NCBI RefSeq assembly: GCF_015472005.1 | Contig: NZ_BMAQ01000026.1 | Coordinates: 1-64,000 of the forward strand | Direction of reading: 5' to 3' | Length of the DNA stretch: 64,000 nt | From: Insulibacter thermoxylanivorax | GTDB lineage: Bacteria > Bacillota > Bacilli > Paenibacillales > DA-C8 | Part shown: piece after piece, positions 27,991 to 36,681 of the stretch | Layout of the letters: each line of letters begins with the position of its first letter | Position numbering within the stretch: position 1 is the first letter of the stretch | The notes under the pieces: model-generated | What the model saw: the letters and a program-made list of their open reading frames with translations, nothing else | Told to the model about the DNA's origin: nothing | The model's database searches: none | Position numbers and translations under genes: made by a program

Positions 27991-29361
27991 TTATTGCCCC
28001 CATACCTCGTCAACGGCAGCTTGGAACGGCGCTTTGTACTTTTCGATCAGCGTCGATACCGATACGCCGTCGCGCAGTTCGCCTAGGAACTCATAGTAAG
28101 GCAAGGACGGATAGTAATCGATCTGCTCGATCACCTTGAAGCTTTCGACAGCCCGCCTTGCGTTGTTGATATCGTCTTCGTTGGAGAAGATCCTTTCGAA
28201 CGAGGCTTGATGGGGATAGTCATAGATGGATTCGATGTCGTAGATTTTCTCCCAGATATACACGAGCTGCTCCGGATTCTCTACGGCTCTTGGAATGGCG
28301 TAATAGTTCGGAATCGTATTATGCGAATGGTACATCGTGGCGCTCGGTCCCTTCGGGAACGGCAGGAAACCGAGGTCATACTCCGGCATCTCATTCATCA
28401 GATCTTCCATCTCGTAGTCGTGGCCGGGGTACATCAGCGTATTGCCTTGGATGAAGAACTGTTTCGGTTCCGTCCAGTCCCCGCCCTCCGTTGGTCTGGC
28501 TACTTGCTCAACAGCCAGCCTGTGGATGAAGTTCAGAACTTCCAGGGTCTTAGGATCTTCAAGGGTTTGCTTGCCTTCATGGAACAGGGCGGCTTCGTTA
28601 GAGGCTAACGCCCGCACCAAAAGATCGTTGGTCGCCAGTCCCCACATATCGATCTTGCCGTCGTTGTCCGTGTCGCGGTTTGCCTGCTTCGCCACCTCGA
28701 TGAACGTATCCCAATTCCACGTGTCCGTATCCACATAATTTTGCAGCGGGTCCAATCCGAGTTCATTCATCAAGGTGCGGTTATAGATAATTCCTGAAGC
28801 CGCTCCGCTGATGCCGATGCGAAACCCGTACCCCCTGCCGTTGTACTACGAGAATTCCTCCGTGTACTGCAGGACAAAAGCATTTTCATTTTTCACATAT
28901 TCATCGAGCGGCCAGAACAGATCCTGGCTCGTCAAGGACGGGATCATCCACGGACGAGGCATCCGGATGATATCCCCGAGCGGTTCTCCGGCGATCAGTG
29001 AGGCGGTCACCTTATCTCGGTACTCTTGGTAATCCACGATGACGTAATCAACTTCGAAATTGTGTTTTTCTTTAAGCCTATTCAGGTTCTCAAGCATCTG
29101 GATGCCGTCCGGGCTGTCCCCTTGAATGGATTCGTCATACCAAGAGACCAGCTTGATGACGCGCCCGCCCATGTCAAAATCCATCTCATCGTCCTTGTCT
29201 TCACCGGCGCTCGCATCCGGTCCAGAATTGTTAGCGCTGTCATTTGAAGGCACCGGGACATCTGCATCGCTGCCTCCGGTATTCGCGCCTCCTGCGCAGG
29301 CAGCCAAGAAGACCAATAACAAGCTGCAGAGAAGCATGAACATCATCCTGCGAATCCGCAT
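27991..29361 (-). pseudogene. sugar-binding lipoprotein gene interrupted by an in-frame TAG
   Basis: The two halves of an extracellular solute-binding protein lie in one frame, separated by a single TAG at 28846-28848 (codon 172 of 456). The upstream half has signal and lipobox (LLLVFLAAC, ATG 29361, AGGGGGAG upstream). The downstream frame continues YNGRGYGFRIGISGAASG without any shift and ends normally in AAVDEVWGQ. A CAG or AAG codon changed to TAG explains it. No permease gene is adjacent. As written, translation would give a 171-residue fragment. Sequencing error or stop-codon read-through are the alternatives. Confidence 0.85.
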
Positions 29362-29700
29362 ATTTGCACTCCCCCTCAAACTGGCTACATCCATCCATGT
29401 AGCGTTTTCATGGCTAATCATGATCTGTCATCTATCAGATTGATGACCTCAGGAAAAATTATATGTGGGCAATGCAAAAGTCACCATGGAGGTTTTCAAT
29501 ATAATTTGTGAAAATTAAATATTTTCGAAATATTCTATAATCCCTAAGGTTATGATCTATAGTTTGTAAGGTATAATTTGAGGGGCATTTTTATGGTTCA
29601 CGCGTCAGACAAGCGTTTGTATATATTTAACATTTTTCCGTCTGCAACCGTATCCTGGGACAAAAGAGCCGCTTGATCGTCATTACGCCTAGATCTGCTA
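29362..29700. other. AT-rich intergenic region upstream of the broken binding-protein gene
   Basis: No gene is visible. It contains an AT-rich palindrome around 29517-29533 (AATATTTTCGAAATATT) and ACAAGCGTTTGT at 29609-29620, a CG-centred operator-like palindrome that could be a CcpA/LacI-type site. Confidence 0.4.
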
Positions 29701-29739
29701 CAAAAGCCGGCTTCGTACCATCGGTACGATTCCGGCTTA
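29701..29739 (-). terminator. terminator of the GH42 gene
   Basis: AAGCCGG (29704-29710) pairs with CCGGCTT (29732-29738), with an inner CGTACC/GGTACG stem. On the minus strand the 3' arm runs into TTTTG. It lies 80 bases past the GH42 stop. Confidence 0.8.
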
Positions 29740-29818
29740 ATAGCATTACATTAGGCTTAACAGCCTCACTATAAGTGATCTGGTATCTATCCGCTGTCTA
29801 TCTGGTATCTAGAATGCA

Positions 29819-31894
29819 CTAGCCGCTGTAACGGCTGGGGCGTACCAAGATCTTGATCCCGTTCACATTCAGCAGAAGTTCCTCTCCTGCTGATTGTCCT
29901 GTTTCGAAATCCGCATAATCCGAACCATCCAGTTTCACCCGCTGCTCTGCACCGCTGAAGTTCATGACGAATACGTAATCCCGCTCGCCGTCTGTGCGCA
30001 CTTGCGCGGTCACTCCCTCGGGCAGATCCGCATTCAGCACGCGCTTCACGCCCGCTTCGTCAACAACCTTCCTGTAGAATGCATCCAGGAAGTCGCTCTT
30101 CAGGCGAGTTGCCATGTAATAAGCGCGGCCCTTGCCGAGTTCATTGACCGTGAGCGCCGGACATCCAGCATAGAAATCGCCCTCATAAACGCCGAGCACC
30201 TGCGCCGTTTCTGCATGGGCAAGCTCGCAGATCTCATGCGTTTCATAGACGCCGGTCAGCCCCAGGCGGTTGCCTTCATTCATGACAAGACCGTTCTTAT
30301 CATGCGGATACAGCCCCTCGATCTCTTCCGCCCAGATCCCTAGCGTACGGCGAAGCGGACCCGGGAAGCCGCCGAGATGACAAAGATCCGTCTCATCAAC
30401 AACACCGGACCAATAGGTGCCGACAAGCGTACCGCCGTTCTCAACAAACTGCTCGAGTTTTCTCCCAGTTTCTTCGCTGCACATGTACAGCATCGGCGCG
30501 GAGATCACTTTGTACTTGGAGATATCATCTTCTATCCCGATGATATCCACCGGTACGCCATACTGCCACAATGCAGCATAGTGTTCAAGCACCGTGCGCT
30601 CATAATGGATTCCCATATTGCGCGGGCCTTGGGCATCATTGATCGCCCAGCGGTTATCCCAGTCAAACAGTACGGCAACTTCAGCAGGTGTTGAAGTACC
30701 GACGATCTCCTTCATATTCGCCAACGTCTCGCCAAGCTCGGCCACATCGCGGAATACACGCGTATGCTCATGGCCTACATGGTCGACGACAGCGCCATGG
30801 AATTTCTCGCTTGAACCGCGGCTCTTGCGCCACTGGAAGTATTGTACCGAGTCAGAACCGTGCGCAACCGCTTGCAAAGAAGACAGCTTGTGCATGCCTG
30901 GGCGTTTCAACTTGCTCACTGGCTGCCAGTTCGTCAAGCTCGGCGTGCTCTCCATCAACAGGAAGGGCTTTCCTTTAATCGTGCGGAACAAGTCATGGTT
31001 AAAGGCGAACTTCACCGCTTCCTTCTTATCGGACTCCGCATCATGCCAAGTCGGATACGCATCCCAGGAGATCACATCGAGGATATCGGCGAACTTACGG
31101 TAGTCGAGGCCGTCGAATGGAATGACTTCCATCATGTTCGTCGTCACCGGCAAATCCGGGTTAATCGCTTTCAAAGGGGCGATCTCATGTTTGCAGAAAT
31201 CGATCGTGCGATCGGTGACATAGCGTCTCCAATCCAGGTTATGCCCGTGTACGGCGTTTTCACCATGCGGCGACGGCGATTCAATCTGGCTCCAGTCGGT
31301 GTACGTATGGGACCAGAACGGTGTCCACCAGGCGTGGTTCAAAGCATCTAATGTACCGTACTTCTTCTTCAGCCACTCGCGGAAGCCCTCTTGACAGTAA
31401 TCGCAATGGCATTCCCCGCCGTATTCGTTAGAGACGTGCCAACCGAGGATTCCCGGATGTTTCGAATAGCGTTCTGCCAGCTTCGTATTCATGATCCGCG
31501 TTTTCTCGCGATATACAGGCGAGCTGTAGCAGTGGTTATGACGATGACCGTGCAAGTTCCGCACGCGATTCGGGCCAACTCTTAAAACTTCAGGGTATTT
31601 ATATGACATCCAAGCCGGTCTTGCTCCAGACGGAGTAGCAAGCCAGAAATAGATTCCATTCTCATACAATCGATCCAATACGCGATCCAGCCATTCAAAA
31701 TTGAACTTGCCTTCCTCCGGCTCCAGTGCAGCCCATGCGAAGATGCCCACGGACATCACATTGCAGCCTGCCAGCTTCATCAGGCGAATATCTTCTTCTA
31801 ATACTTTAGGATCATGAAGCCACTGGTCGGGGTTATAGTCTGCTCCGTGCATCATTACGGGTAACTTACTGCTAATCGGCGGATGCTTCAGCAT
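29819..31894 (-). CDS. beta-galactosidase (GH42)
   Basis: A 691-residue cytoplasmic GH42 enzyme that hydrolyses beta-galactosides such as galacto-oligosaccharides from pectic galactan. Acid/base is Glu157 in HVSNEYGG and nucleophile Glu315 in LLMESTPS. The family's metal-binding cysteines are visible (CHCDYC). The trimerisation domain and the C-terminal beta domain are complete. Of two possible starts, the ATG at 31894 is ten bases after AAGGAGG; the GTG three codons earlier is one base from it. It complements the secreted GH53 galactanase. The Bacillus counterpart is GanA. Confidence 0.93.
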   Translation of the reverse strand: MLKHPPISSKLPVMMHGADYNPDQWLHDPKVLEEDIRLMKLAGCNVMSVGIFAWAALEPEEGKFNFEWLDRVLDRLYENGIYFWLATPSGARPAWMSYKYPEVLRVGPNRVRNLHGHRHNHCYSSPVYREKTRIMNTKLAERYSKHPGILGWHVSNEYGGECHCDYCQEGFREWLKKKYGTLDALNHAWWTPFWSHTYTDWSQIESPSPHGENAVHGHNLDWRRYVTDRTIDFCKHEIAPLKAINPDLPVTTNMMEVIPFDGLDYRKFADILDVISWDAYPTWHDAESDKKEAVKFAFNHDLFRTIKGKPFLLMESTPSLTNWQPVSKLKRPGMHKLSSLQAVAHGSDSVQYFQWRKSRGSSEKFHGAVVDHVGHEHTRVFRDVAELGETLANMKEIVGTSTPAEVAVLFDWDNRWAINDAQGPRNMGIHYERTVLEHYAALWQYGVPVDIIGIEDDISKYKVISAPMLYMCSEETGRKLEQFVENGGTLVGTYWSGVVDETDLCHLGGFPGPLRRTLGIWAEEIEGLYPHDKNGLVMNEGNRLGLTGVYETHEICELAHAETAQVLGVYEGDFYAGCPALTVNELGKGRAYYMATRLKSDFLDAFYRKVVDEAGVKRVLNADLPEGVTAQVRTDGERDYVFVMNFSGAEQRVKLDGSDYADFETGQSAGEELLLNVNGIKILVRPSRYSG

Positions 31895-31953
31895 GTTGAC
31901 CACTCCTCCTTAATTCAATTAATTAATAAAGTCCTTTCAATAGGAATCATATC

Positions 31954-31967
31954 AGAAATCGCTTACG
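31954..31967. promoter_or_regulatory. weak cre-like site upstream of GH42
   Basis: AGAAATCGCTTACG matches seven of nine fixed positions of the CcpA cre consensus and lies about 60 bases before the GH42 start. Confidence 0.35.
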
Positions 31968-32000
31968 ATTCCAATCCTTCCAATTTGGATTTTCCGCAAA

Positions 32001-32028
32001 ACAAAAAACCTTGAGTTACCTCAAGGTT
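32001..32028 (-). terminator. terminator of the calcium-binding-repeat protein gene
   Basis: AACCTTGAG (32007-32015) and CTCAAGGTT (32020-32028) form a perfect 9-bp stem. On the minus strand it is followed by TTTTGTTTTG. Confidence 0.85.
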
Positions 32029-32096
32029 ATGAATCGCTGTCACTGACAAGCGCACGAACACTGACAGCTGAAAAATGGCTTGCATTGCTTATTGTC

Positions 32097-33803
32097 TCAC
32101 ATATTCGGCGGATAGACTAAAGCAAACATCCCCAGATGATCTGTCTCACCCCATACGATCCCTGAGTCTGGATCCATTCCTTGTTTCTCCAAAGGCAGGA
32201 AAGTCATGAATCGCTCATCGAAATAAACCATCTTCACTTGCTCGATATCCCGGTCACCAAGCTTATTCCGATCAACGGGCAGATAAATTCTAGCATGCTT
32301 ATAGGGAAGTTCCGCCACAAATACATAAAGTCCAGATACGAAATGCTCGTTATCGGCAAATGAATACTCAGGATCGATGGTGAAATTATCAGTCGCATCA
32401 TGGATATAGACCGCTTTAGAAATATCCCCGACAGCTGTGATCTCAAGCTTCACATCAGGCACAGGGCCGACGATCGTCTGGGTATAGGTTTTTTCGCTGT
32501 CCAAGATGCCGTCTTGACCCGAAACTGATAATAACGGATCCGTCCCTAATTGATACTCACTGCCGTCCAGCAATCCGTCCCCATCCGTATCGGGATTAGC
32601 GGGATCCGTGCCAAGTTCTTGTTCTAATAGATTGCTCAGACCATCTTTATCCGAGTCTTCTTCACCGTCTGGGATGCCGTCATCATCCGTATCGTAGACC
32701 ATAGGATTCGTATAATCGCGCAGCATCTCCAATTCAAATCCATTCAATAGCCCGTCGCCGTCATAGTCTCCAAACGGATCGGCTGCGATTTGCTCCAAAA
32801 TGCGCTGTTCCTCTTCAAGCTTTGTTCTTAATTCCTCCACCTTATCCAATGCAGCATGACAAAGCACCACTGATTGAACAATATTCTCGCTCCTTGCTAT
32901 GGAGGACTCCAACAATAGATCCTGAATTTCCATCACCACTGGCGTGTTATAGGGAGTACTATAGTCATTAAAAGGAACTTCGCTGTACAATTCATAGTAT
33001 CGATCGTTACAAGCCATGAAATGATGGTGCCCATTAAGAAGACTAATCTCATCATATAAACCATAGATCTCAACATTCTCTCCGCTAAGCTCTATGCGAT
33101 CAGCGATGATATGCCCTTCCAGTTCAAAGGTAGACGAAACATCGATCTGTACTGTTCCTTTAGGTGCATACAAGATACCGCGCATCGTGCTGTAACTTGC
33201 TTGAATCTTAATATCTCCATACTCTGAATAAAGAACTAAAGGTTCATCGTCCAATGACTCCAGAGAAGTCACATCGAACGTAATATCGCCGGAAGCGATG
33301 ATATAATCCTTACCAACAAATTCGGTTCCTTTAAACGCAGCGTCCCCTTTGATCATCATCGGCCGCTCAACTTGCAGATCGCTGCCTTCGAAAAGCTGAT
33401 TTTGATCATAAACTTCGGCATCCAACGATACAAGCCGGCGAATGACCCGTCCAAAGTCAGGCGCTGTCTCCGGACTAACATCCTCCCATTGATTCCAGAC
33501 ATCCAACTGATCATGATGCGAATCAATCCGCCCCACGGCATTCAATCGGCCGTCTACCTGCAGATTGGCCCCCCGATGCTTAATATCATGATTCGAAAAC
33601 ACATCCCCTGAGATATAAGTTGAGGAGCTCGTTATACTTAATGGATGAGTCTCACTTCCTGAAAACAATGCATATTCCCAAGAAGTTGGCAGATTCATAG
33701 GAGGCGCAGACGCCATCGATGGCAGAATGGTCGAATCTATGGCTATGATGTTCATTTTCAGCAGCAACGTGATGAAAACAACTGAGATATATTTCATCAA
33801 CAT
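32097..33803 (-). CDS. secreted protein with thrombospondin type-3 calcium-binding repeats
   Basis: A 568-residue exported protein. A hydrophobic N-terminus (residues 1-32) acts as signal peptide. A beta-helix-like region follows, made of strand-rich repeats (residues about 60-250: YISGDVF, LQVDGRLNAVGRID, IIADRIEL). Then come a short coiled coil (about 310-340) and four or more calcium-binding repeats of the D-x-D-x-D-G type (DYDGDGLLNGFE, DTDDDGIPDGEE, DKDGLSNLLE, DTDGDGLLDGSE, about 350-430), and a beta-rich C-terminal domain. Three in-frame ATGs are close; the one at 33803 is six bases after GGGGGG. Function is not recognised; adhesion or a surface role is a guess. Confidence 0.7.
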   Translation of the reverse strand: MLMKYISVVFITLLLKMNIIAIDSTILPSMASAPPMNLPTSWEYALFSGSETHPLSITSSSTYISGDVFSNHDIKHRGANLQVDGRLNAVGRIDSHHDQLDVWNQWEDVSPETAPDFGRVIRRLVSLDAEVYDQNQLFEGSDLQVERPMMIKGDAAFKGTEFVGKDYIIASGDITFDVTSLESLDDEPLVLYSEYGDIKIQASYSTMRGILYAPKGTVQIDVSSTFELEGHIIADRIELSGENVEIYGLYDEISLLNGHHHFMACNDRYYELYSEVPFNDYSTPYNTPVVMEIQDLLLESSIARSENIVQSVVLCHAALDKVEELRTKLEEEQRILEQIAADPFGDYDGDGLLNGFELEMLRDYTNPMVYDTDDDGIPDGEEDSDKDGLSNLLEQELGTDPANPDTDGDGLLDGSEYQLGTDPLLSVSGQDGILDSEKTYTQTIVGPVPDVKLEITAVGDISKAVYIHDATDNFTIDPEYSFADNEHFVSGLYVFVAELPYKHARIYLPVDRNKLGDRDIEQVKMVYFDERFMTFLPLEKQGMDPDSGIVWGETDHLGMFALVYPPNM

Positions 33804-33986
33804 GCTCATCCCCCCAAAAACAGCACGAAGTTGATCATAATAGTCTATCGTACTATTCTTGGGAGTCCGTGAAAATTATACATGTGCATTAATACATATG
33901 CATTACTCTATCTTAATCTGGCTGTTAAGTTGACTATTAATCTAGTTATCGCTCTTAATATCTTGCCTATCAGTTTCTCAAGTCAA

Positions 33987-34994
33987 TCAAACAGCAGTTT
34001 TCCATCCTCGATCCACCGATACGATATGCTCTATAGAAGGTGTATGAATAATGTCTTTATAAGTCAATGTTCGGGTAGTTGAACAATGCTTCAAGAGCAT
34101 CTTGAACAGATTGCCGCTCACCTTGCCATCATGCATCAACCAACGCCTTGGCTGCACTCCATAAGACCTGAGCAGTACACTGTTATAATCTCGTAAAATG
34201 GGGCGGTACCTGCTTTCAGCATTATATCGATAAACATACTCATCCCAATATCTATGCAAATGTTTCTCGCCAATAGCAATAAAGGTCCCGTATATCCAGT
34301 TCTGCGCTTGCAGGACAATCGACTTCAACTGCCGTATGAACGGTTTATGGTGGTGGATCCCGAGATACTTTACGTGGTGTGGGGAGGTATCAAAATATTT
34401 TGCATGTATTGCTTGAATCTCGCGCGGCCGCAACAAACCAACCTGTTGGTCAGCTAGTCGTTTCATCATAATCTTCTCTGCACATTCTTCTTCAGCAGTC
34501 GCTGCGATCAGTACAGAGTATTTACTAACAGAATGCAGCGTCAATCGGTTTCGGCCATAGATTGTGTTGGTGAACCTCACTGAACCTTGCAGGCATTGGT
34601 TCTCAGCAAGCCCCATCACATGTCGCAGTTTCATCATCATCGTCCAAGCCGTCTTGTACGTTACCTGAATCAAGCGATGTAGCTCCGCAGCATTGATCCC
34701 TTCCAGCCGCGACATCATATATATGGCGAGAAACCATTTGGTAAGCGGAGTACGCGTATTCTCAAAAACGGTGCCGGCGGTTAAGGAAGCTTGATAATAA
34801 CACTTGGTACATTCATACAGTCTGCGTGTATGGATAAAATAGGCCTGGACGCCTCCACACTTCGGGCAGCGAAAGCCCTTCGGCCATCTAGCTTGAAACA
34901 GCATCTCCTCACACGCTTCTTCCGTGGAAAAACGCTCGCGGAACTCGTCCTCCTCCAGATCAAAGTTCAAAAAATCAAACCGCACCCTAACCAC
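33987..34994 (-). CDS. IS1595-like (ISXO2-type) transposase homologue lacking the expected first catalytic Asp, probably domesticated
   Basis: A 335-residue intact protein. A zinc ribbon is formed by Cys43, Cys46, Cys62 and Cys65, followed by a helix-rich DNA-binding segment (KWFLAIYMMSRLEGINAAEL) typical of IS1595 transposases. In active members the catalytic domain starts with VEVDETYIGG. Here the matching stretch, residues 139-148, reads VRFTNTIYGR, so the first Asp and the next Glu are missing. The final Glu region (HLHRYWDEYVYRYN) is kept. No flanking inverted repeats were seen. The start is GTG at 34994 with AAAAGG upstream. A strong promoter with a LexA-type box precedes it, which is unlike a normal insertion sequence. 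Confidence 0.75.
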   Translation of the reverse strand: MVRVRFDFLNFDLEEDEFRERFSTEEACEEMLFQARWPKGFRCPKCGGVQAYFIHTRRLYECTKCYYQASLTAGTVFENTRTPLTKWFLAIYMMSRLEGINAAELHRLIQVTYKTAWTMMMKLRHVMGLAENQCLQGSVRFTNTIYGRNRLTLHSVSKYSVLIAATAEEECAEKIMMKRLADQQVGLLRPREIQAIHAKYFDTSPHHVKYLGIHHHKPFIRQLKSIVLQAQNWIYGTFIAIGEKHLHRYWDEYVYRYNAESRYRPILRDYNSVLLRSYGVQPRRWLMHDGKVSGNLFKMLLKHCSTTRTLTYKDIIHTPSIEHIVSVDRGWKTAV

Positions 34995-35017
34995 CGCCGA
35001 ACCTTTTTACTAATTAT

Positions 35018-35046
35018 AGTATATAGAACAAATGTTCGTATGTCAA
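35018..35046 (-). promoter_or_regulatory. consensus promoter with LexA (DinR) box in its spacer
   Basis: On the minus strand TTGACA (35046-35041), 17 bases, then TATACT (35023-35018). The spacer contains CGAACATTTGTTCT (35025-35038), close to the Bacillus LexA consensus CGAAC-N4-GTTCG. LexA bound here would block the polymerase. The predicted start point is about 17 bases before the GTG start of the transposase-like gene. Confidence 0.75.
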
Positions 35047-35070
35047 CATATTTTGGTGGGTTTATCAGGA

Positions 35071-35377
35071 ATATCCCCCTTCAGTCAGGTTCTTTCCAGG
35101 TTCTCGCATCAATATCTTGCCTTTCGTCCCTATTGTCATTATCCCGTTCACTCAGCATTCAATCAGTAATTCATTCGGTATCGATTCGGATCATTCGGTA
35201 TTCATTCGGTATTCATTCAGTATACAATCAGTATTCCATCCTGCATTTATACAGTTTCTTTCGTTTATTGTTTCTTTGTTAATCAATTTTTCTCGATCCC
35301 CTTTGACCACATTCAACAGTCGATGCTTGGCAGCAATCAATCATGCTCCTGAGTGAAGGGGATAATCATGAAAGGGA
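35071..35377. repeat. dispersed CTGA...GGGGATAAT repeats, region A
   Basis: Three copies of a ~30-base imperfect repeat occur: minus-oriented at 35071-35089 and 35136-35155, plus-oriented at 35348-35377 (CCTGAGTGAAGGGGATAATC followed by ATGAAAGGGA). The same family recurs at 48651-49080. Between them, 35155-35236 holds an 11-base tandem array (GGTATTCATTC). No gene is visible in 35047-35452. Confidence 0.7.
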
Positions 35378-35452
35378 CATAACAGAAGTAATTGCAACGA
35401 AAAAGGGCGCACGAAAAAAAGACGTATGTGCCGTCTTGCAGAAGTGAAATAA

Positions 35453-35499
35453 AAAACAGGCGCTCATACTCTGGAGGGAGATGAGTGCCTGTTTGTTTT
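35453..35499. terminator. terminator of the FMN reductase gene
   Basis: AAACAGGCGCTCAT pairs with ATGAGTGCCTGTTT with one mismatch. On the minus strand TTTTTTATTT follows. It begins a few bases past the reductase stop codon. Confidence 0.85.
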
Positions 35500-35501
35500 G
35501 A

Positions 35502-36047
35502 TTAAGATCTGATTGTCTTCAGTGCACGGCTCCACGCGATCAGTTGATCGAGCATCTCGTTAACAGTTGCTGTATGGAGTTCTTGCGGTTTGAAGACGGA
35601 CATATCTTCGAAGTCTGTGAACAAGGACAGGGTCGGATGGGTACGTACGTCTGCTACCAGCAATTCGCCCAGGATCCCGCGCAGATGTTCCGCAGCACGA
35701 GCACCGCCTGTCGAACCATAGCTGACAATCCCTGCAGCTTTGTTGTTCCAAGGTTCGCGAGCCAGGTCCAGTGCGTTCTTTAGAGCACCTGTAATGCTGT
35801 GGTTGTATTCTTGTACGATGAAGATGAAACCGTCCAGGCTGTTGATTTTTTCATTCCACTTTGCAATCCCCGGATCTGTTCCATCAGTTGTACCGAGGAA
35901 CGGCAAGTTATAATCCGCAATATCAACGATTTCGTATTCTGCGTCTCCGCGCTGGTCAGCGATTCCTTTCACCCATTCACCGACTTGCGGGCTTACACGG
36001 CCCTGTCTTGTGCTTCCTAAGATGATACCGATTTTTAGCTTTGTCAT
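35502..36047 (-). CDS. NADPH-dependent FMN reductase / quinone reductase family protein
   Basis: A 181-residue flavodoxin-fold enzyme. The FMN phosphate loop is GSTRQGRVS near residue 11-19. PFLG and VQEYNHSITGALKNALD, which contact flavin, are present, as is YGSTGGARAAEHLR. Proteins of this family (YwqN/AzoR-like) reduce flavins, quinones or azo compounds with NADPH. GGAGGAAGCGCAAC precedes the ATG. A consensus promoter and a YodB-type operator lie upstream, which fits control by quinone or thiol stress. Confidence 0.9.
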   Translation of the reverse strand: MTKLKIGIILGSTRQGRVSPQVGEWVKGIADQRGDAEYEIVDIADYNLPFLGTTDGTDPGIAKWNEKINSLDGFIFIVQEYNHSITGALKNALDLAREPWNNKAAGIVSYGSTGGARAAEHLRGILGELLVADVRTHPTLSLFTDFEDMSVFKPQELHTATVNEMLDQLIAWSRALKTIRS

Positions 36048-36141
36048 GTTGCGCTTCCTCCTAATCCGAAATTAACCCATAGCCAAAGCTATGATGATTT
36101 TGTGTCTTTACCAGCAATCAATACGAACAATTTGCTCGATG

Positions 36142-36160
36142 ATTACTTTATGTTAGTAAT
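36142..36160. promoter_or_regulatory. YodB-type operator (TACT-N7-AGTA)
   Basis: ATTACT-TTATGTT-AGTAAT is a perfect inverted repeat that contains TACT-N7-AGTA, the form I recall for binding sites of the HxlR/DUF24 repressor YodB, which controls azoreductase and nitroreductase genes in Bacillus. It overlaps the predicted start point of the reductase promoter. No HxlR gene is in the window. Confidence 0.55.
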
Positions 36161-36187
36161 TATATTTTATACTGTGACTATTGTCAA
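36159..36187 (-). promoter_or_regulatory. consensus SigA promoter of the FMN reductase gene
   Basis: TTGACA (36187-36182), 17 bases, TATAAT (36164-36159): both hexamers match the consensus exactly. It lies about 110 bases before the reductase ATG. Confidence 0.8.
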
Positions 36188-36681
36188 GATGGGTTCTAAA
36201 ATAGTTACGGTAATCGATCTTACCCATGTTCCATCATGTTCAAGAAAGCCTGCAAAAAATTCTATCTCATCCCGCCGTTGCTCGTGCCAAGCATATAAAT
36301 CTCGCCGCAGCAGTCTCCCCGTAATGGATCGTTGCAATATCTAGAATCGATAATCGCAGTCTTGTGATCATCTGAGATAGATCCTCTCCTGTACAAAAAT
36401 TTGACTCTCCGATGCTTCTTCTTGTACGGCTTCCCATCGCGCATCCGTGATATAAAGCAACGTTCTGGTAAAATGCGAAGCATGCGCTTTCAATACCAAT
36501 TCTACCTGGGAGCAACATTGACGGCGTCAGCGAATTTTTGATATAGAACCATAAGTGTTATACTTACTCGTATAGATCTTCTTCATATCTATGTTGCTGA
36601 CACATCGTTACAGCCATAGACACATCCATGGATACATACATAGTCACATACATAGATACATCAAAGGGGTTTACTTTCACC
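36188..36681. other. gene-poor interval before the MFS gene
   Basis: No credible gene was found in these ~490 bases. Short open frames on the minus strand (36262-36518) lack ribosome binding sites and recognisable motifs. Just before the MFS gene, 36610-36665 carries short repeats of ACATACATAG type. Confidence 0.4.

Noticed and set aside
36262-36518. Overlapping minus-strand frames of 73 and 83 codons
   Set aside because: No SD and no motif; the two frames compete for the same DNA.
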